Assembly (NCBI RefSeq): GCF_014203695.1
Contig: NZ_JACHJO010000010.1
Span: 197,759 to 261,758 of the forward strand
Reading direction: 5' to 3'
Length of the DNA: 64,000 nt
DNA from: Nocardiopsis algeriensis
GTDB taxonomy: Bacteria; Actinomycetota; Actinomycetes; Streptosporangiales; Streptosporangiaceae
Shown in pieces: positions 1-9,914 of the stretch. Numbering within the stretch: the stretch's first letter is position 1; each line of letters starts with the position of its first letter. The notes beneath the pieces were generated by a model that was not told the origin of the DNA, did not search any database, and was given only the letters and a program-made list of their open reading frames with translations. A program made the position numbers and the translations under genes.

Positions 1-759
1 GGGAGCAAGGCCGGTCTGTGGTTCGTGATCGCCGGCAGCGTGGTGATCGTCGTCCTGGTGATCGCGGTCGTCGTCATGCTCGCGACCAACGGAAACCGCG
101 GCGGCGACGTGGCGGTCGGGGACCCGACCCCGTCCACCCCGGCCGAGGAGACCACCGAGCCCGGAGGGGACGAGACCGAGGCACCCGCCGGCGGCGGCAC
201 GACCCCCTCGGGTGAGCCCCCGTACGCGGTGCCCACCGAGCCCTGCGACGCCTTCACCGAGCAGGTGCGCGCGGACTTCCACATCGAGGACGAGCCCAGC
301 AAGTCGGTCCAGAACGAGACCTCCTACTGCGACCTCATCATGGCCGGCGCGCCCGAGGGCAACCCGGACGGCGCCTACGGCTCCTTCTCGATCGAGTACA
401 GCGTCCCCTACTCGGCCGCCGACTCCGTCGACGCCGCCAGCTCCGACTACCACGACGAGCTGTCCTACGTCCGGGGCGAGGGCAGCTACACCCTCTACTT
501 CGCCGACGGCCTGAAGGACGACAAGGAGGTCGACCTCGGGGACGAGGCCCAGTACATCACCACCGAGTACGACTTCGTCGGAAGCCGCATCCCCGTCTCC
601 ATCCTGCTCATCCGCACGGCCAACCTCAACATCCTCATCGAGTACCAGCTGCACGAGGGGTACGAGGGCGGCGAGGCCGAGGACCTGAAGCTTCCCGACA
701 ACACCGAGGAGATCATGCTCGGTGCCGGTGAGGCCGCCCTGTCCATCGTCGGCCAGTAG
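1..759 (+). CDS. membrane-anchored extracellular protein, 5' end missing
   Basis: The reading frame is open from the first base, so the true start lies before the window. The visible part begins with a hydrophobic stretch of about 22 residues (roughly residues 5-29, rich in Val and Ile), then a low-complexity linker of Pro, Thr, Glu and Gly, then a compact domain of about 170 residues with two Cys (in PCDAF and SYCDL) that could form a disulfide. This is the layout of an actinobacterial one-helix membrane protein with an exported C-terminal domain. The domain resembles small secreted sensor or lipoprotein-like domains, but I do not recognise the family. The upstream part may hold a cytoplasmic Pro-rich tail. 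A strong hairpin follows the stop codon. Confidence 0.75.
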   Translation, partial: GSKAGLWFVIAGSVVIVVLVIAVVVMLATNGNRGGDVAVGDPTPSTPAEETTEPGGDETEAPAGGGTTPSGEPPYAVPTEPCDAFTEQVRADFHIEDEPSKSVQNETSYCDLIMAGAPEGNPDGAYGSFSIEYSVPYSAADSVDAASSDYHDELSYVRGEGSYTLYFADGLKDDKEVDLGDEAQYITTEYDFVGSRIPVSILLIRTANLNILIEYQLHEGYEGGEAEDLKLPDNTEEIMLGAGEAALSIVGQ

Positions 760-784
760 CACCCGGCACCGCGACAGCGGGACG

Positions 785-814
785 AGGGGGCCGCGGCACA
801 CGCCGCGGCCCCCT
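785..814. terminator. bidirectional terminator hairpin
   Basis: A perfect 12-bp stem (785-796 paired with 803-814) with a six-base loop lies between the convergent first gene and metE. No long T-run follows, which is usual for hairpins in very GC-rich actinobacteria. It can serve both transcripts. Confidence 0.7.
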
Positions 815-820
815 CTCGCG

Positions 821-3091
821 TCACCGCCCCAGAGCCGCGCGGACCCGGCGGGCCGCCTCGACCATGTTGCGCAGGGCCTGCCCGACCTCCTCGTAGCCGC
901 GTGTCTTCAGACCGCAGTCGGGGTTGACCCACAGGCGCTCCGGGCCGACGTGCCGCACGGCCAGCCGCAGCGCGGCCTCGATCTCCTCCACCGAAGGCAC
1001 ACGCGGCGAGTGGATGTCGTACACACCGGGGCCGATGCCCCTCTTGTAGCCCCGGCGCCCCAGCTCCTCCACCAGCTCCATGCGGGAGCGCGCGGCCTCG
1101 ATGCTGGTGACGTCGGCGTCGAGGGCCTCGACGGCCCCCACGACGGCCCCGAACTCCGAGTAGCACATGTGCGTGTGGACGGTGGTGGACGGCGAGAGCC
1201 CGGACGTGGCCAGGCGGAAGGCCCCCACGGCCCACTCCAGGTACCGCGCACGGTGCTCCTCGCGCAGGGGCAGCAGCTCCCGCAGCGCCGCCTCGTCCAC
1301 CTGGATGTGCCGGATGCCCGCGCGCTCCAGGTCGGCCGCCTCGTCCCGCAGGGCCAGGGCCACCTGCCGGGCCGTGTCCCCCAGCGGCTGGTCCGTCCGC
1401 ACGAACGACCACGCGAGCATCGTGACCGGTCCGGTCAGCATGCCCTTCACCGGCTTGTCGGTGCGCGACTGGGCGTAGGAGGTCCACTCGACGGTCATCG
1501 CCCGGGGCCGGGAGACGTCCCCGAACAGGATCGGCGGGCGCACGCACCGGGAGCCGTAGGACTGCACCCAGCCGTTCTCGGTGGTGGCGAAGCCCTCCAA
1601 CTGCTCGGCGAAGTACTGCACCATGTCGTTGCGCTCGGGCTCCCCGTGGACCAGTACGTCCAGGCCGATGTCCTCCTGCAGCGCGATGACGCGGTCGATC
1701 TCCCTGCGCAGGACCTCGTCGTACTCCTCGCGGGTCGTCTCCCCCCTCCGGTGCGCGGCACGGGCCCGGCGCAGCTCGGAGGTCTGCGGGAACGACCCGA
1801 TGGTGGTCGTGGCAAGGGGGCCGACCGCGGGCACGTCCCGGTCCGCCGGGCGTTCGAGGGCCTCGGGACGCAGGGCGTCCAGGCGGGCGCGCACCCGCGC
1901 GTCGGTGAAGGAGGGAGCGGGCGGTGGGCTCCCGGCACCTTCCTCCGCGGCCTGTCCCGACAGCATGCGCCCGAGCAGGACCACTTCCCGCGCCTTCTGC
2001 TCCGCGAAGGCCAGGGCGCCGCGCAGCTCGGGCGGGAGGGAGGTCTCGGCGTCCAGGTCCAGGGGCACGTGCATCAGCGAGCACGAGGTGCTCACGGTGA
2101 GCTCGTCGGTGAGGGCGAGCAAGGTGCCCAGTGTGGCGCTCGCCGCCGGGACGTCGGTGCGCCACACGTTGCGGCCGTCGACGACCCCGGCCACGAGGCC
2201 GGTTCCGCCCAGCCCCGAGACCGCCGCCAGGTCGGCGATGCCCTCGGCGTCGGTGACCAGGTCCAGGCCGACCGCCTCGACCGGGGACTCCTTGAGCACG
2301 CGCAGGGCCTCGGCCCCGATCGAGCCGAAGTAGGAGGAGACCAGGATGCGGGGGCGGCCGGTGAGGGCGCCCAGGGTCCGGTAGGCGTGCCCGAGGCGGT
2401 CGGTGGCGCGGCGCCCGGCATCGGTGGCCAGGATCGGCTCGTCGAACCGGACCTGCTCGGCCCCGACCTCCCCCAGCCGCACCAGCAGCTGACCGTAGGC
2501 GTCCAGGAGCTGGTCGAGCAGCTCGACCGGCTCCCAGCCCGGAGGCGCCTCGTCGGCGGGCTTGGAGAGCATGAGGAACGTGAGCGGTCCGACCAGGACG
2601 GGCCGGGTGCGGTATCCGGCTTCGGCCGCCTCGAGGAACTCGGCGACGGGCTTGTCCCCGACGAGCCGGGGGCGGGTCCCCGGAGCCAGTTCGGGGACCA
2701 GGTAGTGGTAGTTGGTGTCGAACCACTTGGTCATCTCCAGGGGCGGGGCCCCCTGGAGCCCGCGGGCGAGGGCGAAGTAGCGGCGCAGTTCCTCGTCGCG
2801 GTCCCCCGCGGCCGCGGGAGACGCGAAACGCGCGGGAACCAGGTCGAACATGACCGCGGTGTCCAGCACGTGGTCGTAGTGGGAGAACGTGTTGGAGGGG
2901 ATGTCGTCGACACCGGCCGCGCGCAGCCGGGCGTAGACGTCCTTGCGCAGGCGGGCCGAGACCTCGTCGAGCTCGGCCGCGGTGGTCTCGCCCTTCCAAT
3001 AGGACTCGCAGGCGCGTTTGAGCTCGCGGTCCGGGCCGATCCTGGGGTAGCCGTGCACCGCGGTGCGCACGGTGGGGCCGGGGGTGGTCAT
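821..3091 (-). CDS. metE: cobalamin-independent methionine synthase MetE
   Basis: MetE transfers the methyl group of 5-methyltetrahydropteroyltri-L-glutamate to homocysteine, the last step of methionine synthesis, without B12. The product is 756 residues, normal for the family. The zinc ligands fall at the positions known from E. coli MetE: His641 and Cys643 in HTHMCYSEF, Glu665 in SIEAAR and Cys726 in NPDCGLKT. The ATG at 3091 was chosen because a GAGGGAGAG ribosome site lies eight bases upstream; the open frame continues upstream only through riboswitch sequence. A cobalamin riboswitch in the leader implies that the gene is shut off when B12 is available, so the cell presumably also has the B12-dependent MetH elsewhere. 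A shared terminator hairpin lies just past the stop. Confidence 0.97.
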   Translation of the reverse strand: MTTPGPTVRTAVHGYPRIGPDRELKRACESYWKGETTAAELDEVSARLRKDVYARLRAAGVDDIPSNTFSHYDHVLDTAVMFDLVPARFASPAAAGDRDEELRRYFALARGLQGAPPLEMTKWFDTNYHYLVPELAPGTRPRLVGDKPVAEFLEAAEAGYRTRPVLVGPLTFLMLSKPADEAPPGWEPVELLDQLLDAYGQLLVRLGEVGAEQVRFDEPILATDAGRRATDRLGHAYRTLGALTGRPRILVSSYFGSIGAEALRVLKESPVEAVGLDLVTDAEGIADLAAVSGLGGTGLVAGVVDGRNVWRTDVPAASATLGTLLALTDELTVSTSCSLMHVPLDLDAETSLPPELRGALAFAEQKAREVVLLGRMLSGQAAEEGAGSPPPAPSFTDARVRARLDALRPEALERPADRDVPAVGPLATTTIGSFPQTSELRRARAAHRRGETTREEYDEVLRREIDRVIALQEDIGLDVLVHGEPERNDMVQYFAEQLEGFATTENGWVQSYGSRCVRPPILFGDVSRPRAMTVEWTSYAQSRTDKPVKGMLTGPVTMLAWSFVRTDQPLGDTARQVALALRDEAADLERAGIRHIQVDEAALRELLPLREEHRARYLEWAVGAFRLATSGLSPSTTVHTHMCYSEFGAVVGAVEALDADVTSIEAARSRMELVEELGRRGYKRGIGPGVYDIHSPRVPSVEEIEAALRLAVRHVGPERLWVNPDCGLKTRGYEEVGQALRNMVEAARRVRAALGR

Positions 3092-3235
3092 GAAAGCTTC
3101 TCTCCCTCGTCGAAAGCCGGGTACCGGGCCCGGGGACGGGGAGGAGGGCGCGGCCTCGCGCAAGACGCGGGGCGACGCCCTTCCTCGCACCCTCCCTCGG
3201 GGCACGGGACCGCCGCGGGCGCGGTGCGCCTGCGG

Positions 3236-3446
3236 GTGGAGGCAGGTCTTCGGACTCACGGGCCCTGCCGGTGGGGTTTCCACCGACCGCCTACTGGTCG
3301 CCGCTTCCCGGCCTCCGACCTTCTCCGTCGGGTGGGCCAGTGCTTCTGGCGACGTTCGTTCCCGTTCACCGCTGCGGGGCAGTCCCGGACTCGCACCGGG
3401 TTCCCTCTTGCGACACACGCCCTCCCCGCCGGGACACTCCCGGCGC
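3236..3446 (-). promoter_or_regulatory. cobalamin (adenosylcobalamin-type) riboswitch upstream of metE
   Basis: On the minus strand this leader contains a B12-box-like element, GAGTCCGAAGACCTGCCT, at about 3239-3257, and the conserved upstream block containing AACCCGGTGCGAGTCCGGGA and ACTGCCCCGC at about 3370-3410. These are hallmarks of the cobalamin riboswitch aptamer. About 145 bases of GC-rich, foldable sequence separate it from the metE start and would hold the expression platform. Placement before the B12-independent methionine synthase is the classic arrangement for repression by B12. The outer edges are approximate because the P1 stem was judged by eye. Confidence 0.93.
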
Positions 3447-3476
3447 GGAAAGGCGCATGAACCTTCCACTGCTGCG

Positions 3477-3482
3477 AGTATA
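3477..3482 (-). promoter_or_regulatory. -10 element of the metE promoter
   Basis: On the minus strand this is TATACT, close to the TATAAT consensus, about 30 bases before the riboswitch begins. The -35 region about 17 bases further upstream is GC-rich and weak. Transcription would start near 3470 and give a leader of roughly 380 nucleotides carrying the riboswitch. Confidence 0.55.
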
Positions 3483-3659
3483 GGGAGCGGCCGGCCGCTC
3501 CGCGCCGAGCACTTCCCCGTTTTCCTCCGAGTGCGCGCGGACCCGCCGGAACCCCCGCCGCGAAGGCGGCATCACAGAGAGCACAAAGCGTTGCGGGAAC
3601 GAGCCTCCCTCGGCTCCCCCGCATGCGTTCACCTGCATATGGAATGCGGAGAACCCCTG

Positions 3660-5204
3660 GTGAACAAGCAGAGCAAACCCACCACCGCACCCGACCGCCC
3701 CCTGGTCACAGCCGCAGCGGCGATGGTGGTCCTGGCCGGCATGGTGCTGTTCACCGTCCGGCCCCCCGGTGACACCGAACCCGTCTCGGCGGACGGTGTC
3801 TCCCACAGCGCCGAACCCGCCTCGACGCACCTGCCCGCCTCCGGAGAGCCCGACGGTCTGACCGTGGTGGACGCCTCCGCCCTGACCGGGCTGGAGGAGG
3901 CCGAGATCACCCACGAGGGTGTCCCGACGGCGGTGTCCTACCCGGTCGTGCCCAACGCCGAGCCCCTGTCCTCCTTCCTGGAGGAGGAGCTGGGCGCACG
4001 GGTCCGCGCCTTCGAGGCGGCCAACCCGGGTGCGAGCTCCTACGAGGCGGAGTGGAACGTCACCGCTGCCGCCGAAGGGCTGCTCGGCATACGCGTGACC
4101 AGCGTCGAGACCGACTCCGAAGGCCCTCGGGAGGGATACACGACCTACTGGTACGACACCGAGACCGGGCAGACCCACGGCTCGCAGTCGCTGCTGGCCG
4201 ACCAGGGGGCACTCGAGGCCCTCAACGGGCTCGTCGGGGAGCAGCTCTCCGGCGACGCCGACCCCGGCGCGGTCCTGCCGGTCGCGGCGCTGTACGACTC
4301 GGTGGGCTTCAACCCCGGGGGCGACCTGGTGGTGGAGTTCGACGCCGGCCAGGTGGGGCAGGGAGGCGAGCGCGTGTCCGCCGTCGTGGACCGCGCCGAG
4401 GCCGAGCCCCTGCTGTCGGAACTGGGCCTGCGGGCGCGCGAGGCGGCCACCGTCGGCGTGGCGGAGTTCTCGGTCCCCGAGGCGCCCGAGGCGCCGTCGG
4501 AGGCCTCCGGCGGGCCCGTGCCGGGCGTGCTGCCCCCGGTGGACCCGTCCGTGGACTGCTCGGCCCCCGAGGTCAGGTGCGTGGCCCTGACCTACGACGA
4601 CGGGCCCGGCGGACGCACCCCCGAGCTGCTCGACATGCTCGCGGAGCACGACGCGCGCGCGACGTTCTTCCTCACCGGGGTCCCGGTGATGGAGCACCCC
4701 GGTACGGTGCGGCGCGCCTACGCCGAGGGGCACGAGCTGGCCAACCACACCCTGGGCCATCCCGATCTGGCCGGCCTGAGCGCCGAGGGGGTCCGAGCCG
4801 AGCTGGAGACCGTACAGGCCCTGGTGTACCGCGAGACCGGCTACACCATGGACCTGATGCGCCCGCCGTACGGATCGACCAACGGCAACGTGGCGGCGGT
4901 GACCGAGGAGATGGGCCTGGCCCAGATCCTGTGGAACCTGGACACCAACGACTGGCGCGACCGCGACGCCTCGCTGGTGGCCGACCGGGCGGTCGAGGCC
5001 GGCCACGGGACGATCGTCCTCATGCACGACATCCACAGCAGCACCGTCGACGCCTCGCGGGAGATCATCCGTGAGCTGGACTCCCGCGGCTACACGATGG
5101 TGACGGTCTCCCAGCTGCTGGGCACCACGGTCCCCGGCCAGGTCTACACCGACGGGATCCCCGACGCCCCCTCCGCGGAGGCCGAGGAGGCTCCGGAGGT
5201 CTAG
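3660..5204 (+). CDS. membrane-anchored polysaccharide deacetylase (NodB / carbohydrate esterase 4)
   Basis: The 514-residue product has an N-terminal transmembrane segment (about residues 15-35), a middle domain of about 190 residues resembling the RsiV/DUF3298-type extracellular domain, and a C-terminal NodB domain. The NodB motifs are complete: TYDDGPGG with Asp313-Asp314, metal ligands His363 and His367 in NHTLGHPD, RPPYGSTN, WNLDTNDWRD and LMHDIH. It should remove acetyl groups from a surface glycan, probably peptidoglycan or another wall polymer, outside the membrane. GTG 3660 was chosen because GGAG lies eight bases before it; the in-frame ATG at 3639 has no ribosome site. The middle domain fused to a deacetylase suggests substrate binding or sensing at the wall, which is inference. 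Confidence 0.9.
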   Translation: MNKQSKPTTAPDRPLVTAAAAMVVLAGMVLFTVRPPGDTEPVSADGVSHSAEPASTHLPASGEPDGLTVVDASALTGLEEAEITHEGVPTAVSYPVVPNAEPLSSFLEEELGARVRAFEAANPGASSYEAEWNVTAAAEGLLGIRVTSVETDSEGPREGYTTYWYDTETGQTHGSQSLLADQGALEALNGLVGEQLSGDADPGAVLPVAALYDSVGFNPGGDLVVEFDAGQVGQGGERVSAVVDRAEAEPLLSELGLRAREAATVGVAEFSVPEAPEAPSEASGGPVPGVLPPVDPSVDCSAPEVRCVALTYDDGPGGRTPELLDMLAEHDARATFFLTGVPVMEHPGTVRRAYAEGHELANHTLGHPDLAGLSAEGVRAELETVQALVYRETGYTMDLMRPPYGSTNGNVAAVTEEMGLAQILWNLDTNDWRDRDASLVADRAVEAGHGTIVLMHDIHSSTVDASREIIRELDSRGYTMVTVSQLLGTTVPGQVYTDGIPDAPSAEAEEAPEV

Positions 5205-5288
5205 GCCCTGGCCTCGGCCCTGCTCCCCGCATCGTCTCGGGCCGCACGGCCGGGCGGGTCCGGCGGAAGCCGCCCTGGACGGACAAAA

Positions 5289-5324
5289 CGCCCGGGCCCT
5301 GTTCCGAGGAACAGGGCCCGGGCG
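5289..5324. terminator. bidirectional terminator hairpin
   Basis: A perfect 17-bp inverted repeat (CGCCCGGGCCCTGTTCC and its complement) is separated by two bases. It lies between the convergent polysaccharide deacetylase and pyrD genes, 84 bases after one stop and 18 bases after the other. Confidence 0.85.
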
Positions 5325-5342
5325 CGTTCGTGCCCGGCCGTC

Positions 5343-6467
5343 TCAGACCCGGGTCGGGTCCGGGGCCGGGACATCGGTGCCGACGGCCTCGCCGACGGAG
5401 CGGTGCCCCGAGGCGCGGACCAGGCGGGCCAGGCCGCGGTGGATACGGCGCGGCCAGAGAGGTCCGCCGTAGATCAGACCCGTGTAGCCCTGGACGAGGG
5501 TGGCGCCCGCGCGGATGCGGGCCCAGGCGTCCTCGGGTGTCTCGATACCGCCCACCGCGATCAGGGTGACGCGGTCGCCGACCCTGGCGCGCAGGCGGCG
5601 CAGGACCTGGAGGGAGCGTTCCTTGAGCGGGGCGCCCGACAGGCCGCCGGCCCCCGCGGCCGCGACCTCCTCGGCCGGGGTGGACAGGCCCTCGCGGGAG
5701 ATGGTGGTGTTCGTGGCGATGATGCCGTCCAGTCCCTCGGAGAGGGCCAGGTCGGCGACGGCGTCCACGTCCTCGTCGGCCAGATCGGGGGCGATCTTGA
5801 CCAGCAGCGGCAGATCGGGGCGCCCGGCCTCGGCCAGCGCGCCGCGCACCGCCGCCAGGAGCGGGCGGAGCCGCTCGACGCTCTGGAGGTCGCGCAGGCC
5901 CGGGGTGTTGGGCGAACTGACGTTGACCACCATGTAGTCGGCGTACCCCGCCAGGCGGCGGGCGCTGAGGGCGTAGTCGGCCGGGGCCTCCTCCTCCGGG
6001 GTGACCTTGGTCTTGCCGATGTTGATGCCCAGCACCGGCCGGCGGGTGCCGCGGCTGCGGTGGAGGCGTTCGGCGACCAGGGCCGAGCCCTCGTTGTTGA
6101 AGCCCATGCGGTTGACGATCGCGCGGTCCCGGACCAGGCGGAACAGCCGCGGTGCGGGGTTGCCCTGCTGCGGCTGGGCGGTGACCGTGCCGACCTCGAC
6201 GAACCCGAACCCGAGGGCGGCCAGGGCCTCGGGGGCCTCGGCGTTCTTGTCGAACCCGGCGGCGAGCCCGAGCGGACCGGGGAACTCGCGGCCCAGGGCG
6301 CGTACCTTCAGCTCGGGCTCGCGCGGGCCCAGGGCCTTGCCCACCGCGGCGGCGACACCGGGCACGGCGGTCGCACCGCGCAGCCCGGCGAAGGCCAGGC
6401 GGTGGACGGTCTCGGCGTCCATGTGGCGCAGGATCGAGCTGAACAGGATCTGGTAGAACACGGTCAT
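5343..6467 (-). CDS. pyrD: dihydroorotate dehydrogenase (quinone), class 2
   Basis: PyrD oxidises dihydroorotate to orotate in pyrimidine synthesis and passes the electrons to membrane quinone through FMN. The 374-residue protein has the class 2 layout: an N-terminal amphipathic helical part ([23 protein letters not shown]) for membrane and quinone contact, then the barrel with [17 protein letters not shown], the catalytic Ser in [22 protein letters not shown], the TNTT motif, and GGLSG and GGI phosphate-binding turns. The start ATG overlaps the stop of the upstream PAC2 gene in ATGA, so translation of the two is probably coupled. Confidence 0.96.
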   Translation of the reverse strand: MTVFYQILFSSILRHMDAETVHRLAFAGLRGATAVPGVAAAVGKALGPREPELKVRALGREFPGPLGLAAGFDKNAEAPEALAALGFGFVEVGTVTAQPQQGNPAPRLFRLVRDRAIVNRMGFNNEGSALVAERLHRSRGTRRPVLGINIGKTKVTPEEEAPADYALSARRLAGYADYMVVNVSSPNTPGLRDLQSVERLRPLLAAVRGALAEAGRPDLPLLVKIAPDLADEDVDAVADLALSEGLDGIIATNTTISREGLSTPAEEVAAAGAGGLSGAPLKERSLQVLRRLRARVGDRVTLIAVGGIETPEDAWARIRAGATLVQGYTGLIYGGPLWPRRIHRGLARLVRASGHRSVGEAVGTDVPAPDPTRV

Positions 6468-7390
6468 CCGTTTCCGTCGCCCTCGCGCTCTGCGAGGAAG
6501 CGTTCGAGTTCCGCGCCGAGTTCGTCGGCGGTGGGCAGGGCGGCCTCGTCGTCGGCCAGGGGGAGCACCGTGCGCTCTTGCGGGTCGGTCCTGGAGGACA
6601 TGATGTCGTCGTACTGGCGCTCCAGGTTGACCACGACGCGCTGGATCTCCTCCGAGGCGGCCACCTGCTCGGCGATGTCGACGTCGGTGGAACGGGCGGC
6701 CTCCTCCAGTTCCCCGAGGGGCAGGGCCAGCCCGGTGGCGCCGGCGACGTACCCCAGGGCGGCCAGGGCCGCGCGCGGGTACTGCGACTGGGCGAGGTAG
6801 CTGGGGACGTGGACGGCGTAGCCGAGGAAGTCGTGGCCCGCCTCCCCCATGCGGTACTCCAGGAGCGCGGCGGCGCTGCCCGGGACCTCCACCCTGCCGA
6901 TCCACGGGGTGTGCCCCTCGACCAGCTCGGGCCGGGTGGCGTGCGGGGTGGAGGTGACCGGCCGCGTGTGCGGCACCGACATGGGCACGCCGTGGACGCT
7001 GACGGCCAGCGACACCGAGAAGCGTTCGACCAGCGCGATGACGGCGGCGGTGAAGGCCTCCCACTCCCGGTCCGGTTCGGGGCCGTGCAGGAGCAGGAAG
7101 GGCTGCCCCTCCTGGTCGTGCATCCGGTAGAGGGCCAGCTTGGGGGCCCGGTAGTCGGTCCAGGTGTTCTCGACGAAGGTCATCGTCGGCCTGCGTGCGC
7201 GGTAGTCCACGAGGCGGTCGGCGTCGAAGGTCGCGACCTCCTCCGCGGAGAAGCGCTCGAACAACTCCTCGGCCATCTGGCGTCCGGTGTGCCCGGCGTC
7301 CATGTAGCCGTCCAGGCAGACCAGCATCACCAGGCCGGCGACGCCGTCGAAACCGGGATGGAGTTCGTACAGATCTGCTGGGTCACGCAC
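6464..7390 (-). CDS. PAC2 family protein (proteasome-assembly-chaperone-like)
   Basis: The 308-residue protein matches the PAC2 fold family: an opening LHPGFDGVAGLVMLVCLDGYMDAG, FDADRLVDYRARRP, LLHGPEPDREWEAF, and a helical C-terminal tail. Eukaryotic PAC2 members chaperone proteasome assembly. Actinobacterial members are widespread, and a link to the actinobacterial proteasome has been proposed but is not shown by anything here. GTG 7390 was chosen because it gives the family's usual N-terminus, with a TTGGAG site 11 bases before it. The gene overlaps pyrD by four bases (ATGA). Why a PAC2 protein should be coupled to pyrimidine synthesis is unclear. Confidence 0.85.
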   Translation of the reverse strand: MRDPADLYELHPGFDGVAGLVMLVCLDGYMDAGHTGRQMAEELFERFSAEEVATFDADRLVDYRARRPTMTFVENTWTDYRAPKLALYRMHDQEGQPFLLLHGPEPDREWEAFTAAVIALVERFSVSLAVSVHGVPMSVPHTRPVTSTPHATRPELVEGHTPWIGRVEVPGSAAALLEYRMGEAGHDFLGYAVHVPSYLAQSQYPRAALAALGYVAGATGLALPLGELEEAARSTDVDIAEQVAASEEIQRVVVNLERQYDDIMSSRTDPQERTVLPLADDEAALPTADELGAELERFLAEREGDGNG

Positions 7391-7595
7391 CGGTGTCTCG
7401 TCTCCAAGAAGGGTCGGGGTCGCGGGGGGCGGCTCTGCTGTCCGAACAACGGGAGGGGGCGCTGTGTTCCGCCCGCAGCAGCTCCGGGGCCGTCCTCCCC
7501 CGCCCGGGAAAAGGTCCGGATGGTCGGGTTCGGGGCCGCTCTGTCCTGCTTTTCCACAATACCGACCCGCGGCCGGGGAAACCCGGCCTCGTCCC

Positions 7596-9335
7596 TCAGC
7601 GCTGTCCGGCGACGGCGAGGGTGCGCAGCCGGTTGAGGACGGCGGCGACCTCGTGGCGGCGCGGCAGGACGTAGTCCCCCGCGAAGTCGGTGCCGAGGAG
7701 GAGGACGCCCTTCTCCGCCAGGGCCCGGTCCAGGCGGTCCAGGGCCTCGGCGAGGGTCCGGCTGCCGTCGAGGTGGCCGCCGCGGACGAGTTCGCGCAGG
7801 GCGAGCCCGGCCCCGACGATCTGCCCGGGGTCGGCGAACTGCTCGACGGAGCGGACGTCGATGTCGCTGTCGCCGAACACCAGCACGTCGGTGTCGCGGC
7901 GCTTGACCCTGCCCCGCCCCCGGTTTCCGGTGCCGTCCACGGAGGCGGGGTCGACGATCCGCGCCCGGGGCGGGGAGAAGGCGGCGTCGGTGCGCTCACG
8001 GGCGAGGGTGCGGGCCCGCCCGGTGACGTCGTACGGACGGTAGGAGTCCATCATGACGACGTGGTCGGCGACGTCGAAGTAGTCGCCGCTGCCGCCCATG
8101 ACCAGGACGGTGGAGACGCCGTGCTCGCGGTACAGGGGCCGGACGAGGTCGACGAACGGGACGAGGGGCTCCCGTTCGCCGTGGACGAGGGCCTGCATGC
8201 GCTCGTCGCGGATCATCAGGTTGGTGGCGGTGGAGTCCTCGTCGACCAGGAGGGTGCGCGATCCGGCCTCCACAGCCTCGCAGATGTTGGCGGCCTGCGA
8301 GGTGGACCCCGAGGCGTTCTCTGTGCGGAAGTCGGCCGTGTCGGCGCCGGTGGGCAGGTTGCGCACGAAGGGGCTGACGTCGACGCGTTCGACGCGGCGG
8401 CCCTCCTCCGCGCGGATCTTGACGGCGTCGGCCCGGGTGACCACGAGCTCGCGGCCGTCGCCGGGGACGTGGTCGTAGACGCCGCGCTCCAAGGCGTGCA
8501 GCAGGGTGGACTTGCCGTGGAAGCCGCCTCCGACGACGAGGGTGATGCCCTCGGGGATGCCCATGCCGGTGACGGTGCCCCGATGCGGCAGGTCGACGCT
8601 CACACGCAGGCTCTCGGGCGACGAGAAGGGGACCGCGCCCTCGGCCAGGGGTTCGTCGCTGACACCGCTGCGCCGGGGCAGGATCGCGCCGTCGGCGACG
8701 AAGGCGACCAGTCCCAGGTCCTCGAGGGCGGCGCGCAGGGCGACCGTGTCGGCGACGCCGTCGGCGAAGGCGACGGCCTCCTTCCGGTCGACGGCGTCCC
8801 AGTCGAGGCCGTCGACGAGCCTCGGGACGGTCTCGCACAGCTCGCGCTCGGCGGTGCGGCCGTCGATGCGCCTGCCCCGTCCGGGCAGGTCGACACCCAG
8901 GCGCAGTTCGATTCCGCCGCCCTCGGTGATCCGGCACGAGGAGCGCTCGATCACCTCCTGGCCGCCCGCGTCGATGCGCAGCAGCGACCCCCTGAGCAGC
9001 CGCCGCGCCCGCCGGCAGAGGTGGTCGGCGGTGGCGCGGCGCCGGACCGGATCGCCCCAGGCACTCTCGGGGACGCCGAGGTCGGCCACGGTGATCCGCA
9101 CGCGCGAGGGCGGCGCGAACGGGTCGGCCTGGACCCGTTCCACGGTGAGGGTGAAGTCGCCGAAGTCCCAGTCCCCCCGCAGGGACTTGTAGCGGCCGTA
9201 GGACTCGCCGTCCATCCGCAGCAGCTCCTGCGACAGGCGCGCGTCGTCGCGCACCCCGCGGATGGGCTCGGGCTCGGGCCTGCGGCCCCCTCCGCCGCCT
9301 CCGCCGCGGCGCCCTCCCCCGTACCGTCCCGACAT
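7596..9335 (-). CDS. predicted ATPase of the ABC class (PF09818-like)
   Basis: The 579-residue protein has a Gly/Arg-rich start (about the first 20 residues), an N-terminal domain of about 230 residues, and an ABC-type nucleotide-binding core with Walker A GGGFHGKSTLL, a serine-rich signature-like region (TENASGSTSQAAN), Walker B TLLVDEDSTATN and a switch region near VMGGSGDYFDVADHVVMMDSY. There are no membrane segments and no partner permease. These solitary ABC-class ATPases are sometimes misannotated as isopentenyl-diphosphate isomerases, and their function is unknown. The ATG at 9335 has GGGGAG just before it. It may belong to a loose run with the genes on either side, all on the minus strand. 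Confidence 0.88.
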   Translation of the reverse strand: MSGRYGGGRRGGGGGGGRRPEPEPIRGVRDDARLSQELLRMDGESYGRYKSLRGDWDFGDFTLTVERVQADPFAPPSRVRITVADLGVPESAWGDPVRRRATADHLCRRARRLLRGSLLRIDAGGQEVIERSSCRITEGGGIELRLGVDLPGRGRRIDGRTAERELCETVPRLVDGLDWDAVDRKEAVAFADGVADTVALRAALEDLGLVAFVADGAILPRRSGVSDEPLAEGAVPFSSPESLRVSVDLPHRGTVTGMGIPEGITLVVGGGFHGKSTLLHALERGVYDHVPGDGRELVVTRADAVKIRAEEGRRVERVDVSPFVRNLPTGADTADFRTENASGSTSQAANICEAVEAGSRTLLVDEDSTATNLMIRDERMQALVHGEREPLVPFVDLVRPLYREHGVSTVLVMGGSGDYFDVADHVVMMDSYRPYDVTGRARTLARERTDAAFSPPRARIVDPASVDGTGNRGRGRVKRRDTDVLVFGDSDIDVRSVEQFADPGQIVGAGLALRELVRGGHLDGSRTLAEALDRLDRALAEKGVLLLGTDFAGDYVLPRRHEVAAVLNRLRTLAVAGQR

Positions 9336-9432
9336 CGCTCCCCCTGTTCTCCGGTCGGCCGTCCAGGCCAGCGTAGGCGCTCCCCGCCGCGCCCGGCGGA
9401 TCCGCCGGGCGGGGCGGGCGGGGCGGAGGAGG

Positions 9433-9858
9433 TCAGCGCCGCAGTGCCTCGCGCAGGGCGCGGTCGTGTCGGTCGACCGGTTCGTCGGTGATGTCGCCGA
9501 CGAACACCGCGACCAGTTGCCCGCCCTTCTCCCCGATCTCTTCCAGCAGGTCCCGCCAGTGGTGGAGGTTGGGGTGCGCGTAGTCGGTGCAGGCCTCGGC
9601 CGGGGCGAGCCCCTCGATCGCCGTCCTGAGCTGCTCGGCCGACATCGGGTAGGTGGCGGTGCCGGAGGTGTGTCCCAGCGTGCGGGCGAGGACGATCGCG
9701 GGCAGGTGGTTGGCGGCCTCGTTGACCAGGCCGAACCCCGTCCTCCCGTCGCGGTCGACACCGACGGCGTAGGCCGCCGGGCGCCGCCAGCCCTCGTGTC
9801 CGGACTCCAGCCGCTCCCGCGCGGCGGCGATCTCTTCCTTGGTGGCCCACTGCTCCAC
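9433..9858 (-). CDS. hypothetical protein, 141 residues
   Basis: I do not recognise the family. The protein is soluble with no signal peptide. It starts with a helical stretch (EQWATKEEIAAARERLESG), then a segment with AAYAVGVDRDGRTGFGLVNEAANHLPA, then TDYAHPNLHHWRDLLEEIGEKGGQLVAVFVGD, which looks like an alpha/beta fold with conserved His and Asp. GTG 9858 follows GGAGGA at a good distance, which together with normal codon use makes it a real gene. It lies 97 bases upstream of the ABC-class ATPase and 56 bases downstream of the PhzF-like gene on the same strand, so the three may be transcribed together. Confidence 0.75.
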   Translation of the reverse strand: MEQWATKEEIAAARERLESGHEGWRRPAAYAVGVDRDGRTGFGLVNEAANHLPAIVLARTLGHTSGTATYPMSAEQLRTAIEGLAPAEACTDYAHPNLHHWRDLLEEIGEKGGQLVAVFVGDITDEPVDRHDRALREALRR

Positions 9859-9914
9859 GGGTCCTCCCTCACGTCGGATGCGCCTCGCACGATAGCGGGA
9901 CGCGCCCCGCCGCG

